From contig NZ_QGLE01000001.1 in the NCBI RefSeq assembly GCF_003173035.1, positions 124,001 to 188,000 on the forward strand: DNA of 64,000 nucleotides, in the 5' to 3' direction. The notes beneath the pieces were generated by a model that did not search any database, was not told where the DNA came from, and was given only the letters and a program-made list of their open reading frames with translations. The translations under genes were made by a program, and so were the position numbers. Of this stretch, positions 16,293-25,356 are shown piece by piece; within the stretch, counting starts at the first letter, position 1, and the number at the start of each line of letters is the position of its first letter. The stretch is from Zavarzinia aquatilis (GTDB taxonomy: Bacteria; Pseudomonadota; Alphaproteobacteria; Zavarziniales; Zavarziniaceae).

Positions 16293-17621
16293 TCAGAGCG
16301 GCCGGGCGGGATCGTCCATGTCGTCCGGCTCGTAATGCTCGCCGGCCTTGCTCGCGGCCATGCGGGCATTGGGATCGGCGACGGAAATGACCATGGCGAC
16401 GAACAACAGACCGGCCCCGATCAGATAGGGCAGGGACGGGTCGAGCTTGTAGGCCGGCATGGCGATGAAGGGCATGATCAGGAAGCCGAAGGCATTGGTC
16501 GCGTTGTTCAGGCCGGCGATCGCCCCCTGTTCGTGGCGCCGCACGATGAGCGAGGCGACGGCGACATTGCCCGGCCGGGCCATGCCCTGACCAAGGCCGA
16601 TCATGGTCAGCGCGAAGACGAGGGGGCCGATCTGGTCGGCGAAGGCCATGGCGAGAAAGGCACCGGCGGCGATCAGCAACCCGCTGCGCTCAAGGACGGG
16701 CGCCGACATGCGGAAGCGGTGCACGATCACCAATTGCCCGAACAAGGCCGCCATGGAAGCAGCCATCAGGCCGATGCCGGCATATTGCGCGGCATGGTCG
16801 AGCGGCAGCGACAGCCGGTCCATCATGTAGAAGGCGACGGTCTGGATCATGATCGCCTGGGCCGACGACATCAGGCCGCCATTGACGAGGTTCAGCACGA
16901 TGCGCCGGTCGAACAGGCGCAGCTTCACCTTGGCGTGGGCGGGCAGGGGCCGCTCCTTCTCCGGCAGATAACGCCAGATCAGCGCCGCGCTAAGGAGGCC
17001 GAGCAGCACGCAGAAATAGAAGGGCACCAGGATGCCGAGGATGACGAGGCTGGCCGAAAGCCCGGGGCCGATGGTCGCGCCAAGGCCATAGGCGGCGCCG
17101 ATGGTGGCGACCGCCCTTGTCCGCTCGTCCCGCGTCGTGCGGTCGGCGACATAGGCCTGGGCGGACGGATTGGCAGCCGAGACGATAAGGCCATAGAGCG
17201 AACGGGTCAGGATCAGGATCGGAAAGGCGGCCCCGATCGTCAGCCATTTCGCCTGCGCCGCCTGCAGCGTCAGGGTGAACAGCAGCATCGACAGGGAAAA
17301 GCCGAACAGGCCGATCAGCACCGACAGTTTCCGCCCCAGCTTGTCGGAGCGGCGGCCCCACCACGGCGTGGTCAGCACCCAGAACAGCGACGACAGCACG
17401 AAGATGCTACCCACCTGCATCTCGGACAGGCCGAGATCGCGGGCGATGGGCGGCAGGATGGCATAGACCACCGACTGGCTGAAACCGGTGCACATCAGGC
17501 CGATGGTCAGGACCAGAAAGGCCCGCCGCCGGTCCTGCGGCGCCATCGGAATGCTCGCCTGCTGCCCCTCGGCCGCCTTCTGCCGGGCGGCTTCGTCGTT
17601 CTTGTCGCTCATGATGTCCAT
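16293..17621 (-). CDS. MFS drug/metabolite efflux transporter
   Basis: 442 residues with about 12 membrane helices. The loop 2-3 motif GRRSDKLGRKLSVLIG is the MFS motif A. The N-terminal 30 residues are charged and cytosolic. It resembles TetA/DHA1-type proton antiporters; substrate unknown. An alternative ATG lies at 17612. The gene is divergent from the toxin-antitoxin operon. Confidence 0.85.
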   Translation of the reverse strand: MDIMSDKNDEAARQKAAEGQQASIPMAPQDRRRAFLVLTIGLMCTGFSQSVVYAILPPIARDLGLSEMQVGSIFVLSSLFWVLTTPWWGRRSDKLGRKLSVLIGLFGFSLSMLLFTLTLQAAQAKWLTIGAAFPILILTRSLYGLIVSAANPSAQAYVADRTTRDERTRAVATIGAAYGLGATIGPGLSASLVILGILVPFYFCVLLGLLSAALIWRYLPEKERPLPAHAKVKLRLFDRRIVLNLVNGGLMSSAQAIMIQTVAFYMMDRLSLPLDHAAQYAGIGLMAASMAALFGQLVIVHRFRMSAPVLERSGLLIAAGAFLAMAFADQIGPLVFALTMIGLGQGMARPGNVAVASLIVRRHEQGAIAGLNNATNAFGFLIMPFIAMPAYKLDPSLPYLIGAGLLFVAMVISVADPNARMAASKAGEHYEPDDMDDPARPL

Positions 17622-17708
17622 ATGTGCTGGCTGGCGACCATCATGGGCGAAGCGCGCCGAGTCGTCACGCGGTGGGTGCTAGGCCGTCCGGCCGGGCCAA
17701 ACAAGTTA

Positions 17709-17738
17709 TTGGCTGATGTGGGATCATGCCGCTATGTT
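17709..17738 (+). promoter_or_regulatory. Candidate promoter of the toxin-antitoxin operon
   Basis: TTGGCT (17709-17714) and TATGTT (17733-17738) are spaced by 18 bp and each match sigma-70 hexamers at four of six positions. The -10 overlaps the palindrome at 17736. Confidence 0.4.
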
Positions 17739-17747
17739 ACATGTAAC
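17736..17747. promoter_or_regulatory. 12-bp perfect palindrome, likely TA operator
   Basis: GTTACATGTAAC is self-complementary, lies 18 bp before the antitoxin start and overlaps the candidate -10. This is the expected place for antitoxin or toxin-antitoxin complex autorepression. Confidence 0.6.
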
Positions 17748-17765
17748 CCAATGTCGGAGGCAGCC

Positions 17766-17990
17766 ATGACAGGGGTATCACCGAGCAAGACGTCACGCGA
17801 CAAGGTGCGGGCTCATCGCGAGAGGCTGCGCCGACAAGGCCTGAGGCCGATCCAGATCTGGGTTCCCGATGTCCGGGCGGCGACCTTCAAGGCGGAGGCG
17901 CATCGTCAAGCTGCTGCGATTGCCGGAAGTGAAGGGGCGGCGGAGGACCAGGCCTTCATTGACGCGATTTCGGAAGGGATAGAGGATTGA
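17766..17990 (+). CDS. MazE-like antitoxin (DUF3018 type)
   Basis: A 74-residue basic protein: SPSKTSRDKVRAHRERLRRQGLRPIQIWVPDVRAATF, then an acidic tail ending DAISEGIED. The basic N-terminal half probably binds DNA and the acidic half binds the toxin. GGAGG at 17756-17760 favours the ATG at 17766 over the upstream ATG at 17751. It overlaps the toxin gene by 4 bases (TTGA). Confidence 0.85.
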   Translation: MTGVSPSKTSRDKVRAHRERLRRQGLRPIQIWVPDVRAATFKAEAHRQAAAIAGSEGAAEDQAFIDAISEGIED

Positions 17991-18328
17991 AGCGCGGGGA
18001 GGTCTGGACCGCGTCGGCCGGGCAGGACTACACGGGCAAACCGCGGCCCGTGGTGATCGTTCAGGACGATAGTTTCGACGCCACGACCTCTGTTACGATC
18101 TGCGCATTCACCTCGGATGCCACCGAAGCTCCGCTCTTCAGGCTGGAAGTCGAAGCCCGTGACGGAAATGGGCTGCGCGTGAAGTCTCGCCTGATGGTGG
18201 ATAAGATCACCACGGTCCCCAAGGTAAAGCTGGGCATGAAAATTGGCGCTCTCGACGATGTCGACCTGATGCGCCTCAATCGTGCTATCGCCGTGTTCCT
18301 TGGCTTGGCATCTTCATCACGTGGCTAG
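17987..18328 (+). CDS. MazF/PemK-family endoribonuclease toxin
   Basis: 113 residues starting with TTG, which overlaps the antitoxin stop. The sequence has the MazF SH3-like barrel: KRGEVWTASAGQ, KPRPVVIVQDD (catalytic-region Arg), TICAFTSD (Thr/Ser) and DKITTVPKVKLGMKIG. The family cuts single-stranded RNA at short sequences. The weak TTG start and coupling to the antitoxin would keep toxin below antitoxin. The key residues are intact, so it is probably functional. Confidence 0.9.
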   Translation: MKRGEVWTASAGQDYTGKPRPVVIVQDDSFDATTSVTICAFTSDATEAPLFRLEVEARDGNGLRVKSRLMVDKITTVPKVKLGMKIGALDDVDLMRLNRAIAVFLGLASSSRG

Positions 18329-18336
18329 ACAAGGCA

Positions 18337-18359
18337 GAGGCCGGCACATAGCCGGCCTC
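18337..18359. terminator. Bidirectional terminator hairpin between mazF and the ferric-binding gene
   Basis: GAGGCCGGC and GCCGGCCTC form a perfect 9-bp stem with loop ACATA, 8 bp past the toxin stop and 27 bp past the end of the convergent gene. Confidence 0.75.
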
Positions 18360-18386
18360 CCTTGGCATTTCGCGTTACGAGACGGC

Positions 18387-19400
18387 TTACCGCCAGCCGG
18401 CGCGGTCGAGCAGCTGCACGGCGGCGGCGTTATTCTTGCCGAGTTCGTCGATGGGCAGGGTGTCGCGCTTGAAGTCGCCGAAACTCTGCACCACCGACGA
18501 GGGCGCGACGCCCTTCAGGACCGGGAACTCGTTGTTGGCCTCGGCGAAAATGTCCTGCGCTTCCGGGCTCGCCAGATATTCGAGGAATTTGATCGCCGCG
18601 TCCTTGTTCGGGGCATGGGCGGCGACGCCGGCGCCCGAGACATTGACATGGGTGCCGAAGCTCTCCTGGTCGGGGAAGAAGATGCCGACCTTGGCGATGA
18701 TCTCCTTGTCCTCGGGCTTATCCGAGGCGGCGATGCGGGCGTAGTAATAATGGTTCACGAGGGCGACATCGGCCTCGCCGACCGCGACCGCCTTGATCTG
18801 GTCGGTATCGCCGCCCTTGGGCGCGCGGGCGAAATTGGCGACGATGCCCTTGGCCCATTCCTCGGCCTTGGCTTCGCCCAGATGGGCGATCATGGCTGCC
18901 GTCATCGACTGGACGTATTCGTTGTTCGACGAGCGGGACAGGACGCGGCCCTTCCATTCGGGCGCGGTCAGCGCCTCGTAGGTCGAAAGCTGCTCGGGCT
19001 TCACCTTGTCCCTGTTGTAGACGATGACGCGTGAGCGGGTGGCGAAGGCATACCAGAGGCCGCTCGGCTCGTGGAACTGATCGGGCACCGCCGCCTGCAG
19101 CTTGTCCGAGGTCACGGGCTGGAACAGGCCGGCGGACTGGGCGCGCCACAGGTTGGCGGCATCCGTCGTGATGAAGATGTCGGCCGGGCTGTTGGCACCT
19201 TCCAGCTTCATGCGCTCGACGAGTTCGGCCGCCTTGCCCTGGATCAGATTGACGGTGATGCCCGTCTCTTCCTTGAATTTGCCGAACAGCAATTCGTCGG
19301 ACGGATAGTGGCGGGATGAATAGATGTTCAGTTCCTCGGCCTTCGCCTGGCCGGCGACGAGGCCAAGACCAAGGGCGAGTGTGGCGATCAGACGGCGCAT
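18387..19400 (-). CDS. Periplasmic ferric-iron-binding protein of an ABC importer (FbpA/FutA type)
   Basis: 337 residues with a signal peptide (MRRLIATLALGLGLVAGQAKA). The mature start EELNIYSSRHYPSDELL matches FutA/FbpA, and NHYYYARI (Y218-Y220) supplies the tyrosines that bind Fe(III). The ATG at 19400 has a strong GGAGGA site. No permease or ATPase gene adjoins it, so the partner must be elsewhere. A Fur-like element lies upstream. Confidence 0.88.
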   Translation of the reverse strand: MRRLIATLALGLGLVAGQAKAEELNIYSSRHYPSDELLFGKFKEETGITVNLIQGKAAELVERMKLEGANSPADIFITTDAANLWRAQSAGLFQPVTSDKLQAAVPDQFHEPSGLWYAFATRSRVIVYNRDKVKPEQLSTYEALTAPEWKGRVLSRSSNNEYVQSMTAAMIAHLGEAKAEEWAKGIVANFARAPKGGDTDQIKAVAVGEADVALVNHYYYARIAASDKPEDKEIIAKVGIFFPDQESFGTHVNVSGAGVAAHAPNKDAAIKFLEYLASPEAQDIFAEANNEFPVLKGVAPSSVVQSFGDFKRDTLPIDELGKNNAAAVQLLDRAGWR

Positions 19401-19422
19401 CCAGATCCTCCGATGCAGTTCA

Positions 19423-19437
19423 TGCAAATGGTTCGCA
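19423..19437. promoter_or_regulatory. Possible Fur box upstream of the ferric-binding gene
   Basis: TGCAAATGGTTCGCA is a 15-bp imperfect dyad (5 of 7 pairs) resembling the GCAAAT/TCGCA-rich Fur sites seen before fbpA genes. It lies 23 bp before the start codon and is followed by overlapping TTCGCAATA and TTGGCAATA. Only a consensus-level resemblance. Confidence 0.4.
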
Positions 19438-19563
19438 ATAGCGTTGGCAATATGGTGCGAGGCGGCGGGCAAATCAACCCCTGCCATTGCGGCCCCCGGT
19501 CGGCTGGGCTACAAGGGCGGCAATCCGATCCCGGCAAATGCGAGCGAACAGAGGGCAGGGCCG

Positions 19564-21246
<1,683 letters not shown>

Positions 21247-21253
21247 CCGGGTG

Positions 21254-21280
21254 CCCGGCCCCCCGCGCGCGGGGGCCGGG
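21254..21280 (+). terminator. Terminator hairpin after ettA
   Basis: CCCGGCCCCC and GGGGGCCGGG form a 10-bp perfect stem around a GC loop, 7 bp after the ettA stop. There is no clear T run. Confidence 0.6.
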
Positions 21281-21285
21281 TCGGC

Positions 21286-21678
21286 TCAGGCCGAGCCGTA
21301 GACGTCGATTTCCTCGCCGATGAAGATGGGCGAGTCGCTATAGTCGACGAAATTGATGTGATCGAGGAACAGCTCGGAGGCGGCCCTGCCACCTTCCGGC
21401 GTGCTCAGGTGATCGAGCATGGCGCCGATCGAATCCCAATAAAGCGCGTCAATGCCGTCATAGGGCTGGGGCGTGCCGCGTGCCGCGGTCAGCGCCTGCG
21501 AGATTTCCTCATGCGCGGTCACATTCTGCACGTAGCGGCGGATCCCCAGCAATTCCGCCCGCTCCACCGCCATGGGACCATGGACATCCCGCCAGTAGTG
21601 GAGGAACTGCTCCCGGCTCATGCCCGGGTGGCGCCTCATGCAGACCATTAATTTTATCATTTCGTGCCGTTCCCCCAT
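21286..21678 (-). CDS. EthD-domain protein (ferredoxin-like dimeric alpha/beta barrel)
   Basis: 130 residues with the EthD pattern: MIKLMVCMRRHPGMSREQFLHYWRDVHGPM, then GIRRYVQNVTAHEE and a C-terminal DHINFVDYSDSPIFIGEE. Such proteins are small stress or catabolic accessories. The ATG at 21678 is used; the ATG at 21660 (MIKLMV), which follows GGGGGA about 10 bases upstream, is equally possible. Divergent from the phosphotransacetylase gene with a gap of 44 bp. Confidence 0.8.
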   Translation of the reverse strand: MGERHEMIKLMVCMRRHPGMSREQFLHYWRDVHGPMAVERAELLGIRRYVQNVTAHEEISQALTAARGTPQPYDGIDALYWDSIGAMLDHLSTPEGGRAASELFLDHINFVDYSDSPIFIGEEIDVYGSA

Positions 21679-21722
21679 CTTGTTCTTCTTGTTGTCACCG
21701 TGGCGGGGGTAATCTTGTCCCC

Positions 21723-23114
21723 ATGACGATGATCGAAAACCGCCCCTTCGACGAACTGTCCGTCGGCGATGCCGCCGCGATCGAACGTCGGCTCACCCGC
21801 GAGGATGTCGCAACCCTTACATCCCTGACCGGTGACCTCAATCCCTTCCTTGTCGACCCAGCCTTCGCCTCAGCGCACAGGTATGGCGAGCCGGTGGCGC
21901 CGGCCCCCTGGGCGCTGGCGCTGGTCTCGGCGGTGATCGGTACACGATTGCCGGGGCCGGGGACCATTATCCTTTCGCAGCGGCTCGAATACCGCCGCCC
22001 GGTCGGCCTCGACGATACGCTGCACCTGACCGTGAAGGTGCTCGAAAAGGGCGAGGGGCGCCGTGTCACCCTCGGCGTCGAGGGCGAGACCGAGCCTGGT
22101 CACCCTGTCATCTCCGGCAGTGTCGATGTTCTTGCCCCGCAGGAGAAGATCCGGCGCGAGGCCATGGGCCTGCCGGAAATCCGACTCTTGCGCAAGGGCG
22201 CCCGGCTCGCCGGCCTGATCGAGCGGGCGGTGAGCTTCCCCTCGCTCAAGGTCGCGGTCGTTCACCCCTGCGACGTCTCGTCGCTGGGCGGTGCGATCGA
22301 GGCCCGCGACCTCGGCCTGATCGAGCCGGTGCTGGTCGGACCCGAGGCGCGTATCCGCGCCGTGGCGGAGAAGATGGGCATTTCGCTCGACGGTATCCGT
22401 ATCGTCCCGGTCGAGCATTCCCATGCCGCAGCCGACACCGCAGTCGAACTCGCCCAGGCCGGCGAGGTCGAGGGCCTGATGAAGGGCAGCCTGCACACCG
22501 ACGAGATCATGGGCGCCGTCGTCGGTCACAAGGGGGGCCTGCGCACCGACCGCCGCCTGTCCCATGTCTTCGTCATGGACGTGCCCAATTACCCGAAGCT
22601 GCTGCTCGTCACCGATGCCGCGGTGAACATCGCCCCGACCCTAGAGGAAAAGCGGGACATCGCGCAGAATGCCATCGACCTCGCGCTGGCATTGGCGATC
22701 GAGGTGCCGAAGATCGCCGTCCTGTCCGCGGTCGAGACGGTAACCTCGAAAATCCCGTCGACGGTCGAGGCGGCGGCCCTGTCGAAAATGGCCGAGCGGG
22801 GCCAGATCACGGGCGGTATCGTCGACGGCCCGCTGGCCTTCGACAACGCGATTTCGGCCGAGGCGGCGAAGACCAAGCATATCGCCTCGCCCGTCTCGGG
22901 CCAGCCGGATATCCTGCTTTGTCCCAATCTCGAATCCGGCAACATGGTCGCCAAGCAGCTCGGCTATCTCGCCGATGCCGAGGCGGCGGGCCTCGTCCTC
23001 GGGGCGCGGGTGCCGATCATCCTGACCAGCCGGGCCGACGGGCCGGCGGCCCGCGCCGCCTCGGCCGCGCTCGCGGTACTGCGCGTCCGCTGTGCGCCGG
23101 CCAAGGGGGACTGA
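21723..23114 (+). CDS. MaoC-like hydratase / phosphate acetyl(butyryl)transferase fusion
   Basis: 463 residues. The N-terminal about 140 form a MaoC hot-dog domain (LTSLTGDLNPFLVDPAFA, with Asp and Asn near the hydratase motif). The rest is a phosphate acetyl/butyryl transferase (HPCDVSSLGGAIEARDLG, GLMKGSLHTDEIMGAVVG, TDAAVNIAPTLEEK). It makes acyl-phosphate from acyl-CoA. It lies 1 base before the acetate kinase gene, so the two run acyl-CoA to acyl-phosphate to acid with ATP gain, or the reverse. The MaoC part hints at enoyl- or hydroxyacyl-CoA entry. Confidence 0.92.
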   Translation: MTMIENRPFDELSVGDAAAIERRLTREDVATLTSLTGDLNPFLVDPAFASAHRYGEPVAPAPWALALVSAVIGTRLPGPGTIILSQRLEYRRPVGLDDTLHLTVKVLEKGEGRRVTLGVEGETEPGHPVISGSVDVLAPQEKIRREAMGLPEIRLLRKGARLAGLIERAVSFPSLKVAVVHPCDVSSLGGAIEARDLGLIEPVLVGPEARIRAVAEKMGISLDGIRIVPVEHSHAAADTAVELAQAGEVEGLMKGSLHTDEIMGAVVGHKGGLRTDRRLSHVFVMDVPNYPKLLLVTDAAVNIAPTLEEKRDIAQNAIDLALALAIEVPKIAVLSAVETVTSKIPSTVEAAALSKMAERGQITGGIVDGPLAFDNAISAEAAKTKHIASPVSGQPDILLCPNLESGNMVAKQLGYLADAEAAGLVLGARVPIILTSRADGPAARAASAALAVLRVRCAPAKGD

Positions 23115-23115
23115 C

Positions 23116-24294
23116 ATGACCATCGACCCCAAGGGCATCGTCTTCGTCATCAACGCCGGCTCGTCCAGCGTGAAGTTCCGCATCGCCGACGTGACCGGCA
23201 AGCCGCTCTATGAAGGCTCGATCAGCGGCATCGGCAGCCACCCCGCCTTCAAGCTGAAGGACGGCGAGGGCAATGCCATCCCCATGCATCTCGCCCCCGA
23301 ACAGATGGACGAGCAGGAGGACGCCCTCGACCTGCTGCTGACGCTGGCGGCGGAGCGGCTGCCGGGCCGGCCCATTCTGGCGGCGGGGCACCGGGTGGTG
23401 CACGGCGGCCTGGAGTTCGACAAGCCCGTCCTGCTCGACGACGAAGAGATCGAGCGGCTGGAGGCGCTGGTGCCCCTGGCGCCGCTGCATCAGCCGCATA
23501 ATCTCGCCGCCATCCGCACGCTCGAGGGGCTGCGCCCCGACCTGCCGCAGGTCGCCTGCTTCGACACCGCCTTCCATTTCGGCCAGAGCCGGATTGGCCG
23601 TCTGTTCGGCATTCCGCGCGCCCTGATCGACGAAGGCGTGTTCCGCTACGGCTTTCATGGCCTGTCCTATCAGGCCATCGCCGGCCGCATGGGCGCGGTC
23701 ATGGGTGAAGAGGCGAAGGGCAAGGTGATCGTCGCCCATCTCGGCAACGGCTGTTCCATGTGCGCCATGGACGACCGCAAGTCGGTCGCCACCACCATGG
23801 GCTTTACCGCGCTCGACGGCCTCGTCATGGGCACCCGCTCGGGAACCATCGACCCGGGTGTCGTGCTCTATCTGATGGAGCAGAAGGGCTACAGCCCGCG
23901 CAAGATCGCCGACATGCTCTATCGCGAATCGGGCCTGCTCGGCGTCTCGGGCATCTCGAACGACATGCGCGATCTGCTCGAATCGCCGGAACCCGCGGCG
24001 GCCGAGGCGGTCGACCTCTTCGTGCATCGGATTTTGCGTGAAATCGGCTCGCTGATGATGGTGCTGGGCGGGCTGGACGGTATCGTCTTCACCGCCGGCA
24101 TCGGCGAGAACGCGGCGCCGATCCGGGCCCGGGTGATCGAGGGGCTGGGCTTCCTCGGCGCGGTGCTGGACGAAGGCGCCAACGCGGCGGGCGGCCCCCG
24201 CATCACCGCGCCGGGCAGCCGAATCGGTGGCTTCGTCATCCCGACCGACGAAGAGGCGGTCATCGTCCGCGAGACCCTGGCGCTGCTGTCCTAG
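23116..24294 (+). CDS. ackA: Acetate kinase
   Basis: 392 residues with the family hallmarks VINAGSSSVKFRI, GHRVVHGGLEFD, CFDTAFHFGQ, VIVAHLGNGCSM and GIVFTAGIGENAAPIR. It interconverts acetyl-phosphate plus ADP with acetate plus ATP in the cytosol. It is coupled to the upstream phosphotransacetylase fusion by a one-base gap and ends 10 bp before the convergent HIT gene. I see no FNR box ahead of the pair. Confidence 0.96.
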   Translation: MTIDPKGIVFVINAGSSSVKFRIADVTGKPLYEGSISGIGSHPAFKLKDGEGNAIPMHLAPEQMDEQEDALDLLLTLAAERLPGRPILAAGHRVVHGGLEFDKPVLLDDEEIERLEALVPLAPLHQPHNLAAIRTLEGLRPDLPQVACFDTAFHFGQSRIGRLFGIPRALIDEGVFRYGFHGLSYQAIAGRMGAVMGEEAKGKVIVAHLGNGCSMCAMDDRKSVATTMGFTALDGLVMGTRSGTIDPGVVLYLMEQKGYSPRKIADMLYRESGLLGVSGISNDMRDLLESPEPAAAEAVDLFVHRILREIGSLMMVLGGLDGIVFTAGIGENAAPIRARVIEGLGFLGAVLDEGANAAGGPRITAPGSRIGGFVIPTDEEAVIVRETLALLS

Positions 24295-24304
24295 AGGCCT
24301 GCGC

Positions 24305-24730
24305 CTATATGCCGCACTGCGGCAAATTCAGGCGGCGGCGCAGTTCGGCCGCTGCCTCGCCCGCGTCCGGCCAGGGCTCCCGCGGGGAATGACCCCAGAC
24401 CGGGCCGGGCCAGGCCGGGTCGCCCTCGGTCCGCGCGATCGCATGGACATGCAGTTGCCGCACGATGTTGCCGAGGGCGCCGACGTTGATTTTTGTTCCC
24501 AAACCGCGCAGGGCGGCCATGCTTTGGTGCAATTCCTCCCAAAGCATCCGGCTGTCTTCCGGGCTGAGGTCGAGCATCTCGACGAGGCCCGGGCGGCGCG
24601 GCACGAGGATAATCCAGGGGTAGCGGCGCTCGTTCATCATCAGCACGCGGCAAAGCGGCCAATCCCCCAGCGTCACCGTATCGGCGGCAAGGCGTGGATC
24701 GAGCAAGAAATCGGTTGCGCGGTCGGTCAT
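24305..24730 (-). CDS. HIT-family nucleotide hydrolase/transferase
   Basis: 141 residues with QLHVHAIAR near 108-116 in place of the HxHxHxx triad; the first histidine is glutamine, as in the GalT/HIT branch common in proteobacteria. DDPAWPGPVWG-like residues follow (EGDPAWPGPVWG). The ATG at 24730 follows AAGGCCAA and gives the normal length; an in-frame ATG at 24754 has no ribosome-binding site. Substrate unknown. Confidence 0.88.
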   Translation of the reverse strand: MTDRATDFLLDPRLAADTVTLGDWPLCRVLMMNERRYPWIILVPRRPGLVEMLDLSPEDSRMLWEELHQSMAALRGLGTKINVGALGNIVRQLHVHAIARTEGDPAWPGPVWGHSPREPWPDAGEAAAELRRRLNLPQCGI

Positions 24731-24797
24731 TTGGCCTTGTACCATATCCGTCATGAATGGAAGAGACGACCATAGCCACCAGTTTTGCGTTCGGCTT

Positions 24798-24822
24798 ATT
24801 GTGAGTGCCGCATGATCACAAT
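24798..24822. promoter_or_regulatory. Inverted repeat across the GNAT start codon
   Basis: ATTGTGA and TCACAAT are perfect 7-bp arms separated by 11 bp, with the ATG at 24812 inside the spacer. The half-sites resemble CRP, but the spacing is 11 rather than 6. It could be an operator or an RNA hairpin masking the start. Confidence 0.35.
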
Positions 24823-25354
24823 TCGCACCCTGGATGCGGCCGAAGCCTGGGCCGCCATTCCCGCCCTCGCCGACCTTCTGGTCGAAGCGGTGGACGCGGG
24901 AGCTTCGGTTTCCTTCATGGCGCCGCTCGAATTCGGCGATGCCATGGCCTTCTGGACCGAGGTGGCGGGCAGCGTCGCCCATGGGCAGCGGATATTGATC
25001 GTCGCCGAACAGGCCAACCGGCTGGTCGGCTGCGTCTATCTCGACCTGATCCCCACGCCCAACCAGAATCACCGGGCGGAAATCGCCATGCTGATCGTCG
25101 CGCTCGAAGTGCGTCGGCACGGCGTCGGCAAGCGCCTGATGGTGGTGGCCGAGGCGGAGGCGACCAAACAGGGCCGCACCCTGCTGACCCTCGACACAAG
25201 GGCCGGCGACAAGAGCGAGAAACTTTACCGCGCCATGGGTTGGACCGAGGTCGGCCGGGTGCCGCGCTATGCGCGGGCGTCGACCGGCCGGCTGGAAGAC
25301 ACGGTGTTCTTCTACAAGGAATTGCCGCGCGCCAAGGAACTGGCGGCGGAATAG
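24812..25354 (+). CDS. GNAT-family N-acetyltransferase
   Basis: 180 residues from MITIRTLDAAEAW. The acetyl-CoA motif ALEVRRHGVGKRLM (R-x-x-G-V-G) is intact. AEIAMLIVALEV gives the preceding strand and SEKLYRAMGWTEVGRVPRYA the C-terminal substrate part, which resembles small-molecule (antibiotic or amino acid) acetyltransferases. It ends 2 bp before the D-threonine-aldolase-like gene, so the two are probably one operon. Confidence 0.88.
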   Translation: MITIRTLDAAEAWAAIPALADLLVEAVDAGASVSFMAPLEFGDAMAFWTEVAGSVAHGQRILIVAEQANRLVGCVYLDLIPTPNQNHRAEIAMLIVALEVRRHGVGKRLMVVAEAEATKQGRTLLTLDTRAGDKSEKLYRAMGWTEVGRVPRYARASTGRLEDTVFFYKELPRAKELAAE

Positions 25355-25356
25355 AC

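Noticed and set aside
21723-24294. FNR control of the phosphotransacetylase/acetate kinase pair
   Set aside because: No TTGAT-N4-ATCAA-like site was found in the upstream 44 bp or the adjacent DNA.
24798-24822. CRP binding site
   Set aside because: The half-sites look like TGTGA/TCACA, but the spacer is 11 bp, not 6.
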